A DNA stretch of 63,682 nucleotides from an uncultured Prevotella sp. (GCA_900315775.1 ONAJ01000021.1:1-63682), one strand, 5' to 3'; shown: positions 33,733 through 46,136, counted from the stretch's first letter. The notes: generated by a model from the sequence alone, not told the origin. A program made the numbers and translations.

Positions 33733-34026
33733 ATGACTATGGAACAAAGCACAGTTTTTGAAGTGTTCGGGGCGATAGCCAGTATTACTATGATTTTGGG
33801 GTATCTGCCTCAAGCCATAGAGACTATCCGCACCCGTAATACTGACGGAATAGCTCTGCCTACATTCCTGATGATGGCGGTGGGTGGCTTCTGCTTTATG
33901 ATACAGGGCCTCATACACAAGCCCGACATCCTCTGGGCACTATTCCTGACGAATCTTGTTACCTCCTCATGTAGCATGATAGTGTTCTGCATAAAAATTT
34001 ATAATGACTATTTTAAGAAAAAATAA
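33733..34026 (+). CDS. SemiSWEET sugar transporter
   Basis: 97 residues with three membrane helices forming one triple-helix bundle, as in bacterial SemiSWEETs, which work as dimers. The PQ-loop motif GYLPQAIETIRTRNTDGI is clear at about residues 23-40. Met3 (33739) is an alternative start. It sits between the MFS transporter and the glucanotransferase, 15 bases after the former. Substrate unknown; a mono- or disaccharide such as glucose is plausible from context. Confidence 0.88.
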   Translation: MTMEQSTVFEVFGAIASITMILGYLPQAIETIRTRNTDGIALPTFLMMAVGGFCFMIQGLIHKPDILWALFLTNLVTSSCSMIVFCIKIYNDYFKKK

Positions 34027-34034
34027 TTTGTCCT

Positions 34035-36641
34035 ATGAAGATAAAGTTTAATATAGGCTACCGCACAATGTTCGGGGAACAGTTGGTGCTTAACATTGTA
34101 GCAACAAAAGAGAATAAGCGTAAGGTGTCCTCATACCACATGAATACCGTTGATGGTGAGAAGTGGACATACGAACTCAATGGGCGTTACGCAGTAGGTT
34201 CGCAAATTGACTATTACTATAGTGTTGAAAGTAACGGCGCGACACAGCGCATAGAGTGGCAGGTAACCACTCACCGTCTTGAAATGGTCAGCGAGAAAGG
34301 CACACGCTACGTGGTTTACGACCAGTGGATAGATACTCCCGAGGACAGCTACCTCTACAGTAGTGCCTTCACGGAGTGCATAGCCCGTCACACTCCCGTT
34401 AAGAGTCCTTTCAAACCCTACATAAAGACGGTACGTCTGAAGGTGCGTGCTCCACAGTTGCGCAGCAACGAGTGTCTGGCTATTGTCGGAGGTGGTAAGG
34501 TGCTCGGCAACTGGGATGTAAGTAAGTCGCTCAAGATGACAGAACACAACTACAACGAGTGGATGATTAACCTTGATGCATCACAAATAGAAGACTCTAA
34601 GTTGGAGTTTAAGTTTATATGTGTCAACGAAGACAAAAACGTAGGCGTAGAGTGGGAGACAAGTGCAAACAGAGAGATAGAGCTTGAGACAATCAATGAC
34701 GGCGAAGTTATGGTCTATGAACAGCCTATAGCTTACTTCGAATTTCCGCGTCCTCGTTGCGCAGGAACCCTCGTCCCCGTCTTCTCTCTGCGTAGTAAGA
34801 ACAGCTTCGGAGTAGGCGACTTCGGTGACCTGATGAAGATGATTGACTGGGTGGCAGCAACGCGTCAGCGAGTGCTCCAGGTCCTCCCTATCAACGACAC
34901 CACTATCACACATACCTGGACCGACTCTTATCCTTACTCTTGTATAAGTATCTTTGCTCTCCATCCGCAGTATGTTAATCTTAACGCTCTGCCAGAGCTC
35001 AAAGACGAGAAGAAACGTAAGGAGTTCGAAAAACTTCGTGTGGAGCTGAATGCACTGCCACAGATAGACTATGAGCGTGTGAACAATGCGAAGAACGAAT
35101 ATATGCACCTACTGTTTAAGCAGGAAGGCGCACACATGATGAAGACGGTTTCGTATAAGCGTTTCTTCGAGGAGTCGAAGGAGTGGCTCGAGGCGTATGC
35201 AAAATATTGCTGCAAGCGCGACAACCTCAGCGAGGAAGAGGTGCCGTTCTACTACTTCGTGCAGTATGTGCTCAGTCGCCAGATGAGTGAGGCACACGAG
35301 TATGCACGTCAGAAGGGTATTATCCTCAAGGGCGACATTCCTATTGGTGTTAACCGCAACGGATGCGACGTCATGCAGGAGCCTCGTTACTTCAACCTCA
35401 ACGGACAGGCAGGAGCACCGCCAGACGACTTCTCCGTAAACGGACAGAACTGGGGATTCCCGACATACAACTGGGACGAGATGATAAAAGACGGCTGTCG
35501 CTGGTGGATACGTCGCTTCCAGAACATGTCGAAGTATTTCGATGCTTATCGTATTGACCACGTGCTGGGCTTCTTCCGTATATGGGAAATCCCTGCCGAC
35601 GCTGTTCACGGACTGTTAGGACAGTTTGCTCCTGCCCTCGGTATGACGCGTGAGGAGATAGAGGGCTACGGACTCCATTTCCAGGAGGAGCTCTACACCC
35701 GTCCGTTTATTACCGACTGGGTACTCGACCGCATCTTCCGCGAACACACCTCCGAGGTGAAGAAGAAGTATATTGACGCTGCACCGAATGGCTTCTATAC
35801 CATGAAACCTGAGTACGACACTCAGCGCAAGGTAGAGGCTGCCTTCGAGGGTAAGACGACAGATAAGGATATCTGGATTCGCGACGGCTTGTATGCACTT
35901 ATCAGCGACGTTCTCTTCGTTCGCGATCACCGCAATCCTAATTTGTTCCATCCACGTATCTCCGTACAGTTCGACTTCATCTACGAGAGCCTTACCGATA
36001 GCGATAAGTTCTTGTTCAACAACCTTTACAACGACTACTTCTATCGTCGTAACAACCAGTATTGGTACACCGAGGCAATGAAGAAACTCCCACGTCTGGT
36101 TGAGGCTACAAGAATGCTTGTATGCGCCGAGGACCTCGGTATGGTACCCGACTGCGTTGCATGGGTAATGAACCAGCTCCGCATCCTCTCTCTCGAGATA
36201 CAGTCTATGCCGAAAGACCCGACAACACGTTTCGGCAAGCTGAAACACAATCCGTACCGCTCTGTATGCACCATAAGCAGTCACGATATGCCTACACTTC
36301 GACAGTGGTGGGACGAGGACGAACAGCGCACCCAGGAGTACTATTCTTGTATGCTCCATCGTGGTGGTGCTGCTCCGCACCCGCTGCCCGGATGGTTGGC
36401 ACGCGACATCGTAAGCCGACAGCTCACGTCGCCTTCTATGCTCTGCATACTGAGTATTCAGGACTGGATGGCCATCGACGAGCAGTTGCGCCTGAAGGAT
36501 CCTAATGCAGAACGCATAAATATCCCTGCTAATCCTAAGCACTACTGGCGTTACCGTATGCACGTAAGCATCGAGGAACTCATGTCTAACAGAAGTTTCA
36601 CGGAGAATGTCAAAGAGTTGGTATTGCAGTCGGGACGTAAG

Positions 36642-36644
<3 letters not shown>
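34035..36644 (+). CDS. malQ: 4-alpha-glucanotransferase (GH77) with N-terminal CBM20 modules
   Basis: 869 residues. Two starch-binding (CBM20-type) domains occupy about 1-245 (the second has CLAIVGGGKVLGNWDVSKSL). The GH77 catalytic domain follows: RVLQVLPINDTT, DAYRIDHVLGFFRIWEIP with the nucleophile Asp, CAEDLGMVP with the acid/base Glu, and SSHDMPTLRQWW. It moves glucan segments between maltodextrins in the cytoplasm. There is no signal peptide. It follows the SemiSWEET gene by eight bases. Confidence 0.95.
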
Positions 36645-38890
<2,246 letters not shown>

Positions 38891-38899
38891 TTAGGATAT

Positions 38900-40822
38900 A
38901 TGAAGAAAATAGCACTAATCGCACTATGCATTATGAACTATGGATTATGCATTGCTCAGGACTTTCATTTCGATGAGATGACTTACACGCCGGAGGCAAC
39001 GACGTTCCGTCTCTTTGCCCCCAACGACGCCAAGTGCTACGTCAAGGTAGGCAACAAAAAAGTTAAGATGACGCGCACCGCAGATAATCTGTGGATGGCA
39101 AAGGTGAAGGGCGACCTTAAGGGAAAACCATATGTCTTTAATACCGGACACGGCGACACTCCTGGAGTATTCGCAAAGGCTGTAGGAGTAAACGGTCAGC
39201 AGGGCTATGTCATAGACCTCAGAACTACCGACCCCGCAGGGTGGGAGAGTGACAAGCGCCCCGTATGTAAATCTTTTGCCGACATCGTGGTCTATGAGAT
39301 GCATCACCGCGATTTCTCAATAGCACGTCCTGATGCCCAGTACCCGGGTAAGTTCCTTGCCCTTACGGAGCCTTGGGCAATACGTCACCTGAAGAGTCTC
39401 GGTGTCAACGCTGTCCATATACTGCCCAGTTACGACTTCGGCTCTGTTGACGAGACACGTCTGCAGGACAATAAGTACAACTGGGGTTACGACCCCGTGA
39501 ACTATAACGTTCCCGAGGGTTCTTACTCTACGGACCCGTATAACCCCGAGACCCGTATCCGTGAGTTCAAACAGATGGTACAGGCTCTCCACAAGGCTGG
39601 CATACGTGTTATCCTCGACGTGGTGTATAACCACACCTACGACATAGACCACTCAAATTTCCAGCGCACCTATCCCGACTATTACTACCGAAAAATAGAT
39701 GATGGCGAAAAGTCAAATCATAATTCTCAATTTTCAATTTCCAATTCTCAATTATACTCCAACGGTTCCGGTTGCGGCAACGAGACCGCGTCGGACAAAC
39801 CTATGATGCGCCAGTTCATGATTGAGTCGGTGAAATACTGGGCTAACGAGTATCACATCGACGGCTTCCGTTTCGACCTCATGGGAATTCACGACATAGA
39901 GACGATGAACCAGATTCGTAAGGCTCTCGACGAGATAGATCCGTCAATCTTCATCTACGGCGAAGGATGGAGCGCAGGCAGCTGTGCTTATCCTTACGAG
40001 AAACTGGCTATGAAGGCACATATCCAACAGACACCGCGAATAGCTGCCTTCTCCGACGAGATACGCGATGCTCTGCGCGGTCCCTTCGACAACGACACTA
40101 AGCCGGGTATTCTTGGCGGCGCTCCCAATATGGAGGAGAGTCTGAAGTTCGGTATCGTGGGCTGCATCAGCCATCCGCAGGTAGATATGTCAAAGGTGAA
40201 CTACTCCAAGACTCCTTGGGCAGCAGAGCCCACACAGATGATGTCGTACGTCTCATGTCACGACGATATGTGTCTTGTTGACCGTCTCAAGGCGAGCGTT
40301 CCGGGCATTACCCAGGATGAGCTTATCCGTCTCGACCTGTTGGCACAGACTGCCGTCTTCACGTCGCAGGGTGTTCCCTTCATCCTGAGCGGTGAAGAGA
40401 TGCTGCGCGACAAGAAAGGCGTACACAACTCCTACGAGTCGCCGGACAGCATCAACCACCTCGACTGGAGCAACCTCGAGAAATATCCGCAGGTCTTTGA
40501 GTATTATAAAAACCTCATCCAGCTTCGCAAGCGTTATCCGCACTTCCGTCTGGGCAGTGCCGACCTTGTTCGCAAGAGCGTGCAGTTCCTCGATGCTCCC
40601 AAGGGTGTCGTAGCCTACCGCATTGAGGCTACTCGTGGCTGCATCGTCGACCACGTTATCGTGGTGCTCAACTTCACCCGTCAGGAGCAGCGCATTGCCA
40701 TCCCCGAGGGTAAATATTGGGTACTCGGTGCATCAGGCGTCATCGACCTCAACGGCCTTGACCTCATCAAGACCAACCAGGCTGTCGTCGCTCCTCAAAC
40801 AGCTTTGATATTACAAAACTAA
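38900..40822 (+). CDS. pulA: Type I pullulanase (GH13)
   Basis: 640 residues. N-terminal CBM48-like domain (about 20-110), then the GH13 barrel: YNWGYDPVNYNVPEGSY (the pullulanase signature), VILDVVYNHTY, GFRFDLMGIHD with the nucleophile Asp, IYGEGWS with the acid Glu, and VSCHDDMCL. It splits alpha-1,6 links of starch and pullulan. Two repeat strings are built into the protein: the signal peptide (LCIMNYGLCIAQ, from an ATTATGCATT string) and an insert at about 271-286 (NHNSQFSISNSQLY) in a loop before the catalytic Asp. Confidence 0.94.
   Translation: MKKIALIALCIMNYGLCIAQDFHFDEMTYTPEATTFRLFAPNDAKCYVKVGNKKVKMTRTADNLWMAKVKGDLKGKPYVFNTGHGDTPGVFAKAVGVNGQQGYVIDLRTTDPAGWESDKRPVCKSFADIVVYEMHHRDFSIARPDAQYPGKFLALTEPWAIRHLKSLGVNAVHILPSYDFGSVDETRLQDNKYNWGYDPVNYNVPEGSYSTDPYNPETRIREFKQMVQALHKAGIRVILDVVYNHTYDIDHSNFQRTYPDYYYRKIDDGEKSNHNSQFSISNSQLYSNGSGCGNETASDKPMMRQFMIESVKYWANEYHIDGFRFDLMGIHDIETMNQIRKALDEIDPSIFIYGEGWSAGSCAYPYEKLAMKAHIQQTPRIAAFSDEIRDALRGPFDNDTKPGILGGAPNMEESLKFGIVGCISHPQVDMSKVNYSKTPWAAEPTQMMSYVSCHDDMCLVDRLKASVPGITQDELIRLDLLAQTAVFTSQGVPFILSGEEMLRDKKGVHNSYESPDSINHLDWSNLEKYPQVFEYYKNLIQLRKRYPHFRLGSADLVRKSVQFLDAPKGVVAYRIEATRGCIVDHVIVVLNFTRQEQRIAIPEGKYWVLGASGVIDLNGLDLIKTNQAVVAPQTALILQN
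39714..39755. repeat. ATTCTCAATT-type repeat insert in the pullulanase gene
   Basis: AATCATAATTCTCAATTTTC then AATTTCCAATTCTCAATT, in frame. It matches the non-coding string at 18732. Confidence 0.75.
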
Positions 40823-40835
40823 CGAATAGATCAAT

Positions 40836-42719
40836 ATGAAGAAACTAATAATCCTTAGCTTACTATTAAGCGTAACAATGACAATTAAGGCAGCAGGTGT
40901 GAAGGTTGACCGCATCGACCCCACCGATTGGTATGTGGGAATGAAAAATCCTTCCCTACAGCTTATGGTTTATGGAAAGGGAATAGGCAGCGTAAACAAC
41001 GTAACAACCGACTATCCCGGAGTCGTCGTTGACAGCATAGTCCGCGTTGACTCTCCTAACTATCTGCTGGTGTATCTTAACCTCAGCGGCGCACAGGCAG
41101 GAACAATGACTCTGAAGTTCGACGGTAAGGCAGTGAAGTATGAGTTGAAAAACCGCGAGATGACAGGCGACAAACGTCAAGGCTTCGACATTAGCGACGT
41201 GCTCTACCTGCTCATGCCCGACCGCTTCGCACAGGGACCTAACCACAAGTCACAGATAAAGGGTATGCGCGCTTACAAGGAAGACCGCGCGGCACACTCG
41301 TTGCGTCACGGTGGCGACCTCGAAGGACTGCGCCAGCATCTGGACTACTTCAACGACCTGGGCGTTACAGCGCTGTGGTTTACTCCTATTCTTGAGAACG
41401 ACTCTCCCGATATGGGTGAGTGGTCCACATATCACGGCTATGCCTGCACCGACTACTATCGTGTAGATCCGCGCTTCGGTACCAATGCCGACTACCGCCG
41501 ACTCATCGACGAGTGTCACAAGAAGGGACTAAAGGTCGTTATGGACATGATTTTCAATCACTGCGGCTTCGAACATCCGTGGGTTGCCGATATGCCTACA
41601 AAGGACTGGTTCAACCTTCCGGGATGGCTCAAGGAGTCCGGCGGCACCAGCGACTCGCGCAACACGAGCTTCCTGCAGACAAGCTATAAACTGACTCCCG
41701 TCCTCGACCCCTACGCTTCTGAGGTTGACAAACGCGAGACCGTCGAGGGGTGGTTCGTATCTACTATGCCCGACCTTAACCAGAACAACCCACACCTCAT
41801 GCGTTACCTTATACAGAACAGCATCTGGTGGATAGAGACGGCAGGCATCGACGGCATCCGTATGGACACATATCCCTATGCCTTCCGCAAACCTATGGCA
41901 CAGTGGATGAAAGAACTCGACGAGGAATATCCCAACTTCAACACCGTCGGCGAGACGTGGGTTACACAGCCCGCATACACCGCAGCATGGCAGAAAGGCT
42001 CTAAACTCTCTAACATGAACTCATACCTTAAAACGGTTATGGACTTCTCGTTCCAGGAGAAACTCGACTCTGCGAAACAGGAGGAGACCGACGAGTGGTG
42101 GCGCGGCTACAACCGTCTGTACAACTCTTTCTGCTACGACTACCTGTATCCTAACCCCTCCAGCGTTATGGCGTTCATCGATAACCACGATACCGACCGC
42201 TTCCTCGGAAACACTCAGGACTCCCTCGCCCTGAAACAGGCGCTGGCACTGCTCCTCACGGTAAAGCGTATTCCTCAGCTCTACTACGGTACGGAGATAC
42301 TTATGAACGGTACCAAGAAAAAGACTGATGGCGACGTGCGTAAGGACTTCCCCGGAGGCTTCCCTGGCGACACCCAGAACGCCTTCACTGCCGAGGGACG
42401 CACACCACAGCAGCAAGGCATGTACAGCTGGCTCTCACGCATTCTCCACTGGCGACAGGGCAACAACGCCATCATCCGCGGCTCCATGAAACAGTTCATA
42501 CCCTACGAAGGCATCTACGTTATCTATCGTCAGTATCGCAGTAAGAACGTACTTACAATAATCAATGGCAGAAAGAAAAATGCCGAGATGGACGTAAAAC
42601 GCTATGCTGAGGCAATAGGTAATAAGACATCGGCAACAGATGTCACCACAGGAAAGACAGTACGTCTTGACCAACCCATAAAACTCAGGTCACGACAAAC
42701 AATGATACTTGAATACTAA
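40836..42719 (+). CDS. susA: SusA-like periplasmic GH13 neopullulanase/cyclomaltodextrinase
   Basis: 627 residues with signal peptide. An N-terminal domain (DWYVGMKNPSLQLMVYGKGI) is typical of SusA and cyclomaltodextrinases. GH13 motifs: VVMDMIFNHCG, GIDGIRMDTYPYA (nucleophile Asp), FNTVGETWV (acid Glu), FIDNHDTDRFL. It hydrolyses alpha-1,4 links in imported maltodextrins and cyclodextrins. It ends the plus-strand operon, five bases before a strong terminator. Confidence 0.93.
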   Translation: MKKLIILSLLLSVTMTIKAAGVKVDRIDPTDWYVGMKNPSLQLMVYGKGIGSVNNVTTDYPGVVVDSIVRVDSPNYLLVYLNLSGAQAGTMTLKFDGKAVKYELKNREMTGDKRQGFDISDVLYLLMPDRFAQGPNHKSQIKGMRAYKEDRAAHSLRHGGDLEGLRQHLDYFNDLGVTALWFTPILENDSPDMGEWSTYHGYACTDYYRVDPRFGTNADYRRLIDECHKKGLKVVMDMIFNHCGFEHPWVADMPTKDWFNLPGWLKESGGTSDSRNTSFLQTSYKLTPVLDPYASEVDKRETVEGWFVSTMPDLNQNNPHLMRYLIQNSIWWIETAGIDGIRMDTYPYAFRKPMAQWMKELDEEYPNFNTVGETWVTQPAYTAAWQKGSKLSNMNSYLKTVMDFSFQEKLDSAKQEETDEWWRGYNRLYNSFCYDYLYPNPSSVMAFIDNHDTDRFLGNTQDSLALKQALALLLTVKRIPQLYYGTEILMNGTKKKTDGDVRKDFPGGFPGDTQNAFTAEGRTPQQQGMYSWLSRILHWRQGNNAIIRGSMKQFIPYEGIYVIYRQYRSKNVLTIINGRKKNAEMDVKRYAEAIGNKTSATDVTTGKTVRLDQPIKLRSRQTMILEY

Positions 42720-42723
42720 GAAT

Positions 42724-42754
42724 AAAAGCCCCGACCGTGTGGTCGGGGCTTTTT
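42724..42754 (+). terminator. Terminator of the starch-degradation operon
   Basis: AAAAGCCCCGACC and GGTCGGGGCTTTTT pair around GTGT, followed by a T run. Confidence 0.92.
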
Positions 42755-42890
42755 AGTGGTTAGAGGTTAGAGATTTTTAGTGGTTAGAGGTTAGAGATTT
42801 TTAGTGGTTAGAGGTTAGAGATTTTTAGTGGTTAGAGGTTAGAGATTTTTAGTGGTTAGTGGTTAGTGGTTAGTGGTTAGAGGTTAGAGA
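42755..42890. repeat. GGTTAGAGGTTAGAGATTTTT tandem array
   Basis: Four near-identical units of about 27 bases (TTAGTGGTTAGAGGTTAGAG, then ATTTT) are followed by shorter GGTTAGTGGTTAGT units. No spacer structure, so not CRISPR. Part of a gene-free stretch from 42720 to 43782. Confidence 0.85.
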
Positions 42891-43646
42891 ATAGTATTGG
42901 CGCCATATTACATATCTCGTACCCACGCACCCTCGTGCCCACGAGAAATCGACTCTTCGATTTCTACATTGCAAATTTACAAATAAACTCCCATACTTGT
43001 ATAATTCTGATACCTTGCACTGAAACTTTTTCTCAACCCGCCTAATCAGATGTGTAAGTAGCCCACTTACTGTGTGTAAGTAGCCTACTTATTCACATTG
43101 ACGCACTGTAGTACAATTCGAAGTAAGGCACTTCACCCCTCAGGTGTTAATATGTTAATATGTTAATATGTTAATTTCAATGTTTTATTAACACCAAAAA
43201 GGGGTGAAACATGTCAATCTTGATATTATATATATTATAATATATATAATATTTATAGTATAATATTATTATACTTTATATATATCCTCGCGCCACCTTG
43301 ACATATCGGGTAATTTTATTAATTCGTTAACTCATTAACATATTAACATATTAACAAATTAACATATAAGGCACTGCTTAACTAAAATAATGGCAACTAT
43401 ATAGCAAAGTTAAAAGTTAAAAGTTAAAAGTTAAAAACATTGTGTTTTAATGTTTTCAAAAAAGGGGAGAAAGAGAGTATTATGATATTATATATATTAT
43501 AATATATATAATATTTATAGTATATATTATTATACTATATTATTCTCTTCTCTTCCCTCCCTCCTTACCGACTCGACCAACCATACAAGCATGTTGGCTC
43601 TCACTGCTTACTCGGTTCGAAAGTAAAAATAAAAATGAATTTTTAT
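42891..43646. repeat. Gene-free AT-rich repeat region
   Basis: No gene is seen. Visible are a hairpin AGAAATCGA/TCGATTTCT (42950-42971), runs of GTTAATAT (43145-43175) and TTAACATA (43327-43370), AAAGTTAAAAGTTAAAAGTT (43405-43435), and two copies of a 50-base TATATTATAATATATA palindrome (43231 and 43481), each preceded by an AAAAGGGG purine run. Confidence 0.75.
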
Positions 43647-43677
43647 TTTGTTTTGCTCTTGACTTTTCGTACTTTTG
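43647..43677 (+). promoter_or_regulatory. Promoter of the AT-rich hypothetical cluster
   Basis: TTTG at 43647-43650 and TACTTTTG at 43670-43677, 19 bases apart, preceded by a TTCGAAAGTAAAAATAAAAA segment similar to the one at 2027. Confidence 0.7.
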
Positions 43678-43705
43678 CAGCGTTAATTGGCTTCTATATT
43701 ATGAA

Positions 43706-43786
43706 ATGGATATTATTGATAGAACATATATAACGAAAATAACAGACCAGATGTCCAATTTGATAAAAATGGAATACATACTATGA
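43706..43786 (+). CDS. Possible 26-aa upstream ORF
   Basis: ATG 43706 opens MDIIDRTYITKITDQMSNLI then KMEYIL, and its TGA overlaps the start codon of the next gene (ATGA). It is the first ORF after the promoter. It could be a coupled leader peptide or the remnant of a longer upstream gene. Coding is uncertain. Confidence 0.3.
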   Translation: MDIIDRTYITKITDQMSNLIKMEYIL

Positions 43787-44379
43787 ATAAGAATTTCAAT
43801 TTTTTTACGGTTTCTATATTTTGTGATTGTGATTATAAAGACATTGTTTCAGCCATATATCAAATTAAGAAGACTCAGATAGAATCAAACAAAATAGAAA
43901 TAAGAGAAGAAAAATCGATTATCGAGGAATACTATAACCCACCAAGTGGGGGTGCACACTTTCCGCAATTTACCTGTTGGGAGAGTGAAAAATATCCAAA
44001 TAAGGTTTTTTTTATTTCTAATTATGAAGATGGACTTTATACTCTATGTAAAGCTATTCACAGAATTGTTGGAAAAATCCTGATAATATGTTCGCTTTCA
44101 AATAAGACTAATATTAGTAACCCCTTTTTTCAATTTTATTATTCGGATTCTAATTTAAACGAAAGAAGTATTATGGCTTATAAAGATGAACGGTGGATTT
44201 TTTATGAAGAAGGTACTCCTTTGTATTTTGAAAATATATGTAATTACAAGAATAAATATATAAAGAGAAGGCTTAATAATGATATTATTATTGAATATCT
44301 AAAAAAATTAGGCATTGATTTGTGGGAAATAGACCAATCAATTGTAAATAGTACTGCTTATAAACAAAATAGATGGTAA
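43783..44379 (+). CDS. Hypothetical protein, AT-rich island
   Basis: 198 residues, soluble and rich in Asn, Ile and Lys. It includes the run YYNPPSGGAHFPQFTCWESE and repeated aromatic segments. No family is recognised. Codon use is much more AT-rich than in the flanking starch and purL genes, suggesting recent acquisition. It overlaps the next gene by seven bases. Clusters of unknown soluble, membrane and lipoprotein genes like this are often immunity or defence cassettes; nothing here proves that. Confidence 0.65.
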   Translation: MNKNFNFFTVSIFCDCDYKDIVSAIYQIKKTQIESNKIEIREEKSIIEEYYNPPSGGAHFPQFTCWESEKYPNKVFFISNYEDGLYTLCKAIHRIVGKILIICSLSNKTNISNPFFQFYYSDSNLNERSIMAYKDERWIFYEEGTPLYFENICNYKNKYIKRRLNNDIIIEYLKKLGIDLWEIDQSIVNSTAYKQNRW

Positions 44380-44801
44380 GAGGAAATTTGTTATATCGTA
44401 TATTTATCAATTATATGATATATTCTATAATTCATATTATGATGCTTTTGGTCATAAATGAATTTAATCCTGCGATTATAGTTGTGGGGGGGATTATTAT
44501 TATGCTCATTTTTTCTCCAGTCAATGTTCTCTTTCATACCTTATTAGCATTAACAGGTCTTTCGAACATTATTTATTCAAATAAACAAACGATATGCAGT
44601 AGTGTCCTCTGTGTATCCATCTTAACAACAAATTTTTACCTTGCAAAGAAATTACCGATAGAACGATTTGTTCATGATGGAGAGAATGTGTCATTGAAAT
44701 GGTATCTGACAGATAAATACATCTTACTTTTTTCTTACATTATCTTACTCATATTAATTCTGATGTATGAAAAATTAAGAAAATCAAAAAATATAGCCTA
44801 A
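44373..44801 (+). CDS. Hypothetical membrane protein
   Basis: 142 residues with three or four hydrophobic segments (YMIYSIIHIMMLLVI, PAIIVVGGIIIMLIF, SSVLCVSILTTNFYL and a C-terminal ILLFSYIILLILILMY) and a basic tail. No family recognised. It overlaps the upstream gene and is part of the same AT-rich unit. Confidence 0.6.
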   Translation: MVRGNLLYRIFINYMIYSIIHIMMLLVINEFNPAIIVVGGIIIMLIFSPVNVLFHTLLALTGLSNIIYSNKQTICSSVLCVSILTTNFYLAKKLPIERFVHDGENVSLKWYLTDKYILLFSYIILLILILMYEKLRKSKNIA

Positions 44802-44873
44802 ATGATACTGGAAATAAATACATTTCATGTAGTTTTTAACAAATGGTTAAGGATGTTTATAAAGAGAGGAAAT

Positions 44874-45458
44874 ATGAATAAACTATTTATATTATCATTT
44901 TTAGTCTTTGCAATTTCATGTCATGACAAAGACGTTATAAGAGAAAGTAATCGTCAGGCCGAGTGCGTTATTTATTGGGTGGCTGATGATCATCCAAAAG
45001 AACATGATTGGGAATTTCACAGCAGACGTGTTTCTATTGGAGCAACGATATATAATCATACTAACAACAAATTATTTGTTCCAGTACAAGAATGGAGAGA
45101 CAGCATATTTCATTCAAAAATAATGGCATTATATAATGATTCAGATTTAGTATATAATAGCGAAATACGGTTTTCTAAAAACAAAATAATATTCGATGAA
45201 ATAACTAAACGTGGTAATAATTATATATTAGATGCTAACGATTCTATGTACATAACACTTCGGATTTCAACTTCTTCTCTACAACGTGCTAACATACCAT
45301 TAGATATACCCCTTGACACACTATTACATCATCTTGTTTTTAAATATCATAAGTGTTATAATGATACCGATAAGGTTAAACTACCAATTAGTGATATGAT
45401 TTTCAAAGACAGTATTATTCAGATTTACCAACCCGGTCCAAATAATGATGTGGATTAA
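44874..45458 (+). CDS. Hypothetical lipoprotein, paralog A
   Basis: 194 residues from ATG 44874, preceded by AAAGAGAGGAAAT; the frame is open from 44802 but the earlier codons lack a signal. Lipobox LVFAISC gives an N-terminal lipid anchor at Cys18 or so. The body is probably an Ig-like beta domain: NHTNNKLFVPVQEWRDSIF, NDSMYITLRISTSSLQ and KVKLPISDMIFKDSIIQI. It shares its layout with the next gene, so the two arose by duplication. Confidence 0.65.
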   Translation: MNKLFILSFLVFAISCHDKDVIRESNRQAECVIYWVADDHPKEHDWEFHSRRVSIGATIYNHTNNKLFVPVQEWRDSIFHSKIMALYNDSDLVYNSEIRFSKNKIIFDEITKRGNNYILDANDSMYITLRISTSSLQRANIPLDIPLDTLLHHLVFKYHKCYNDTDKVKLPISDMIFKDSIIQIYQPGPNNDVD

Positions 45459-45503
45459 ATACGATACAGTTCAAAGATTATAACAATAAAGTAATAAAAG
45501 AAC

Positions 45504-46133
45504 ATGGTTGGGAATAAAATCTTTTTTTTCGCTTTTTTACTATTGTATATTTGTGGATGTACAAATGACGTAAGTATTATACAGGGTAGGTTTCTTTGTG
45601 TGACAGATTCTAAACCCTGGTCAGACTCATTATATACGGAATATATAAAAGAAGGAAACAACATTAATCCGAGATATATTGAGTTACAGTTTGTTTTAAA
45701 CAATGAAACAGACGAGAAAATATATCTTCCTATTAAAACATTCTCAGATACTGTGGCAAAATCGTCAATTGAAATTAGTTTTATAGACAAATCGGATACA
45801 ATACATCCTCATTTCTTCATAAAGAAGAGCCCTTGTGATTCTAATTATTTATGTAAAGGTGATTCAATAACACTTTTTTTAACAATAAGCCAATTCCAAA
45901 AGTGGAGTAAAAAGGGTATAGATGTTAATACAGATATTGATACTATTTTAGATAAGATTTATCTGGAATATATTAAATCTCCTGAAGACTTAAAAAAAGG
46001 ATGTTATATTCCAGATATAGTGTTTGAAAGACAACCATTGTATTATTATGAAATCCCTCAAGACAAATCTATATTAAAGAAACTTCATAGAGATAGAGTT
46101 TTAGTTCGACAATCAAAGGTAGATTATGAATAA
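45504..46133 (+). CDS. Hypothetical lipoprotein, paralog B
   Basis: 209 residues. Lipobox LLLYICGC at about Cys19. It resembles its upstream neighbour in order: NNETDEKIYLPIKTFSDTV, KGDSITLFLTISQFQKWSKK, DIDTILDKIYLEYIKSPEDL and a closing IPDIVFERQPLYYYEI. Identity is low but the order of motifs is the same. It ends three bases before a terminator-like hairpin and closes the AT-rich island. Confidence 0.65.
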   Translation: MVGNKIFFFAFLLLYICGCTNDVSIIQGRFLCVTDSKPWSDSLYTEYIKEGNNINPRYIELQFVLNNETDEKIYLPIKTFSDTVAKSSIEISFIDKSDTIHPHFFIKKSPCDSNYLCKGDSITLFLTISQFQKWSKKGIDVNTDIDTILDKIYLEYIKSPEDLKKGCYIPDIVFERQPLYYYEIPQDKSILKKLHRDRVLVRQSKVDYE

Positions 46134-46136
46134 CGA

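Noticed and set aside
42755-42890. Possible CRISPR array or telomere-like repeat
   Set aside because: Units are directly joined and vary in length; it is a simple tandem array.
42720-43782. Mobile element remnant
   Set aside because: No transposase or integrase fragment and no terminal inverted repeat with target duplication could be seen.
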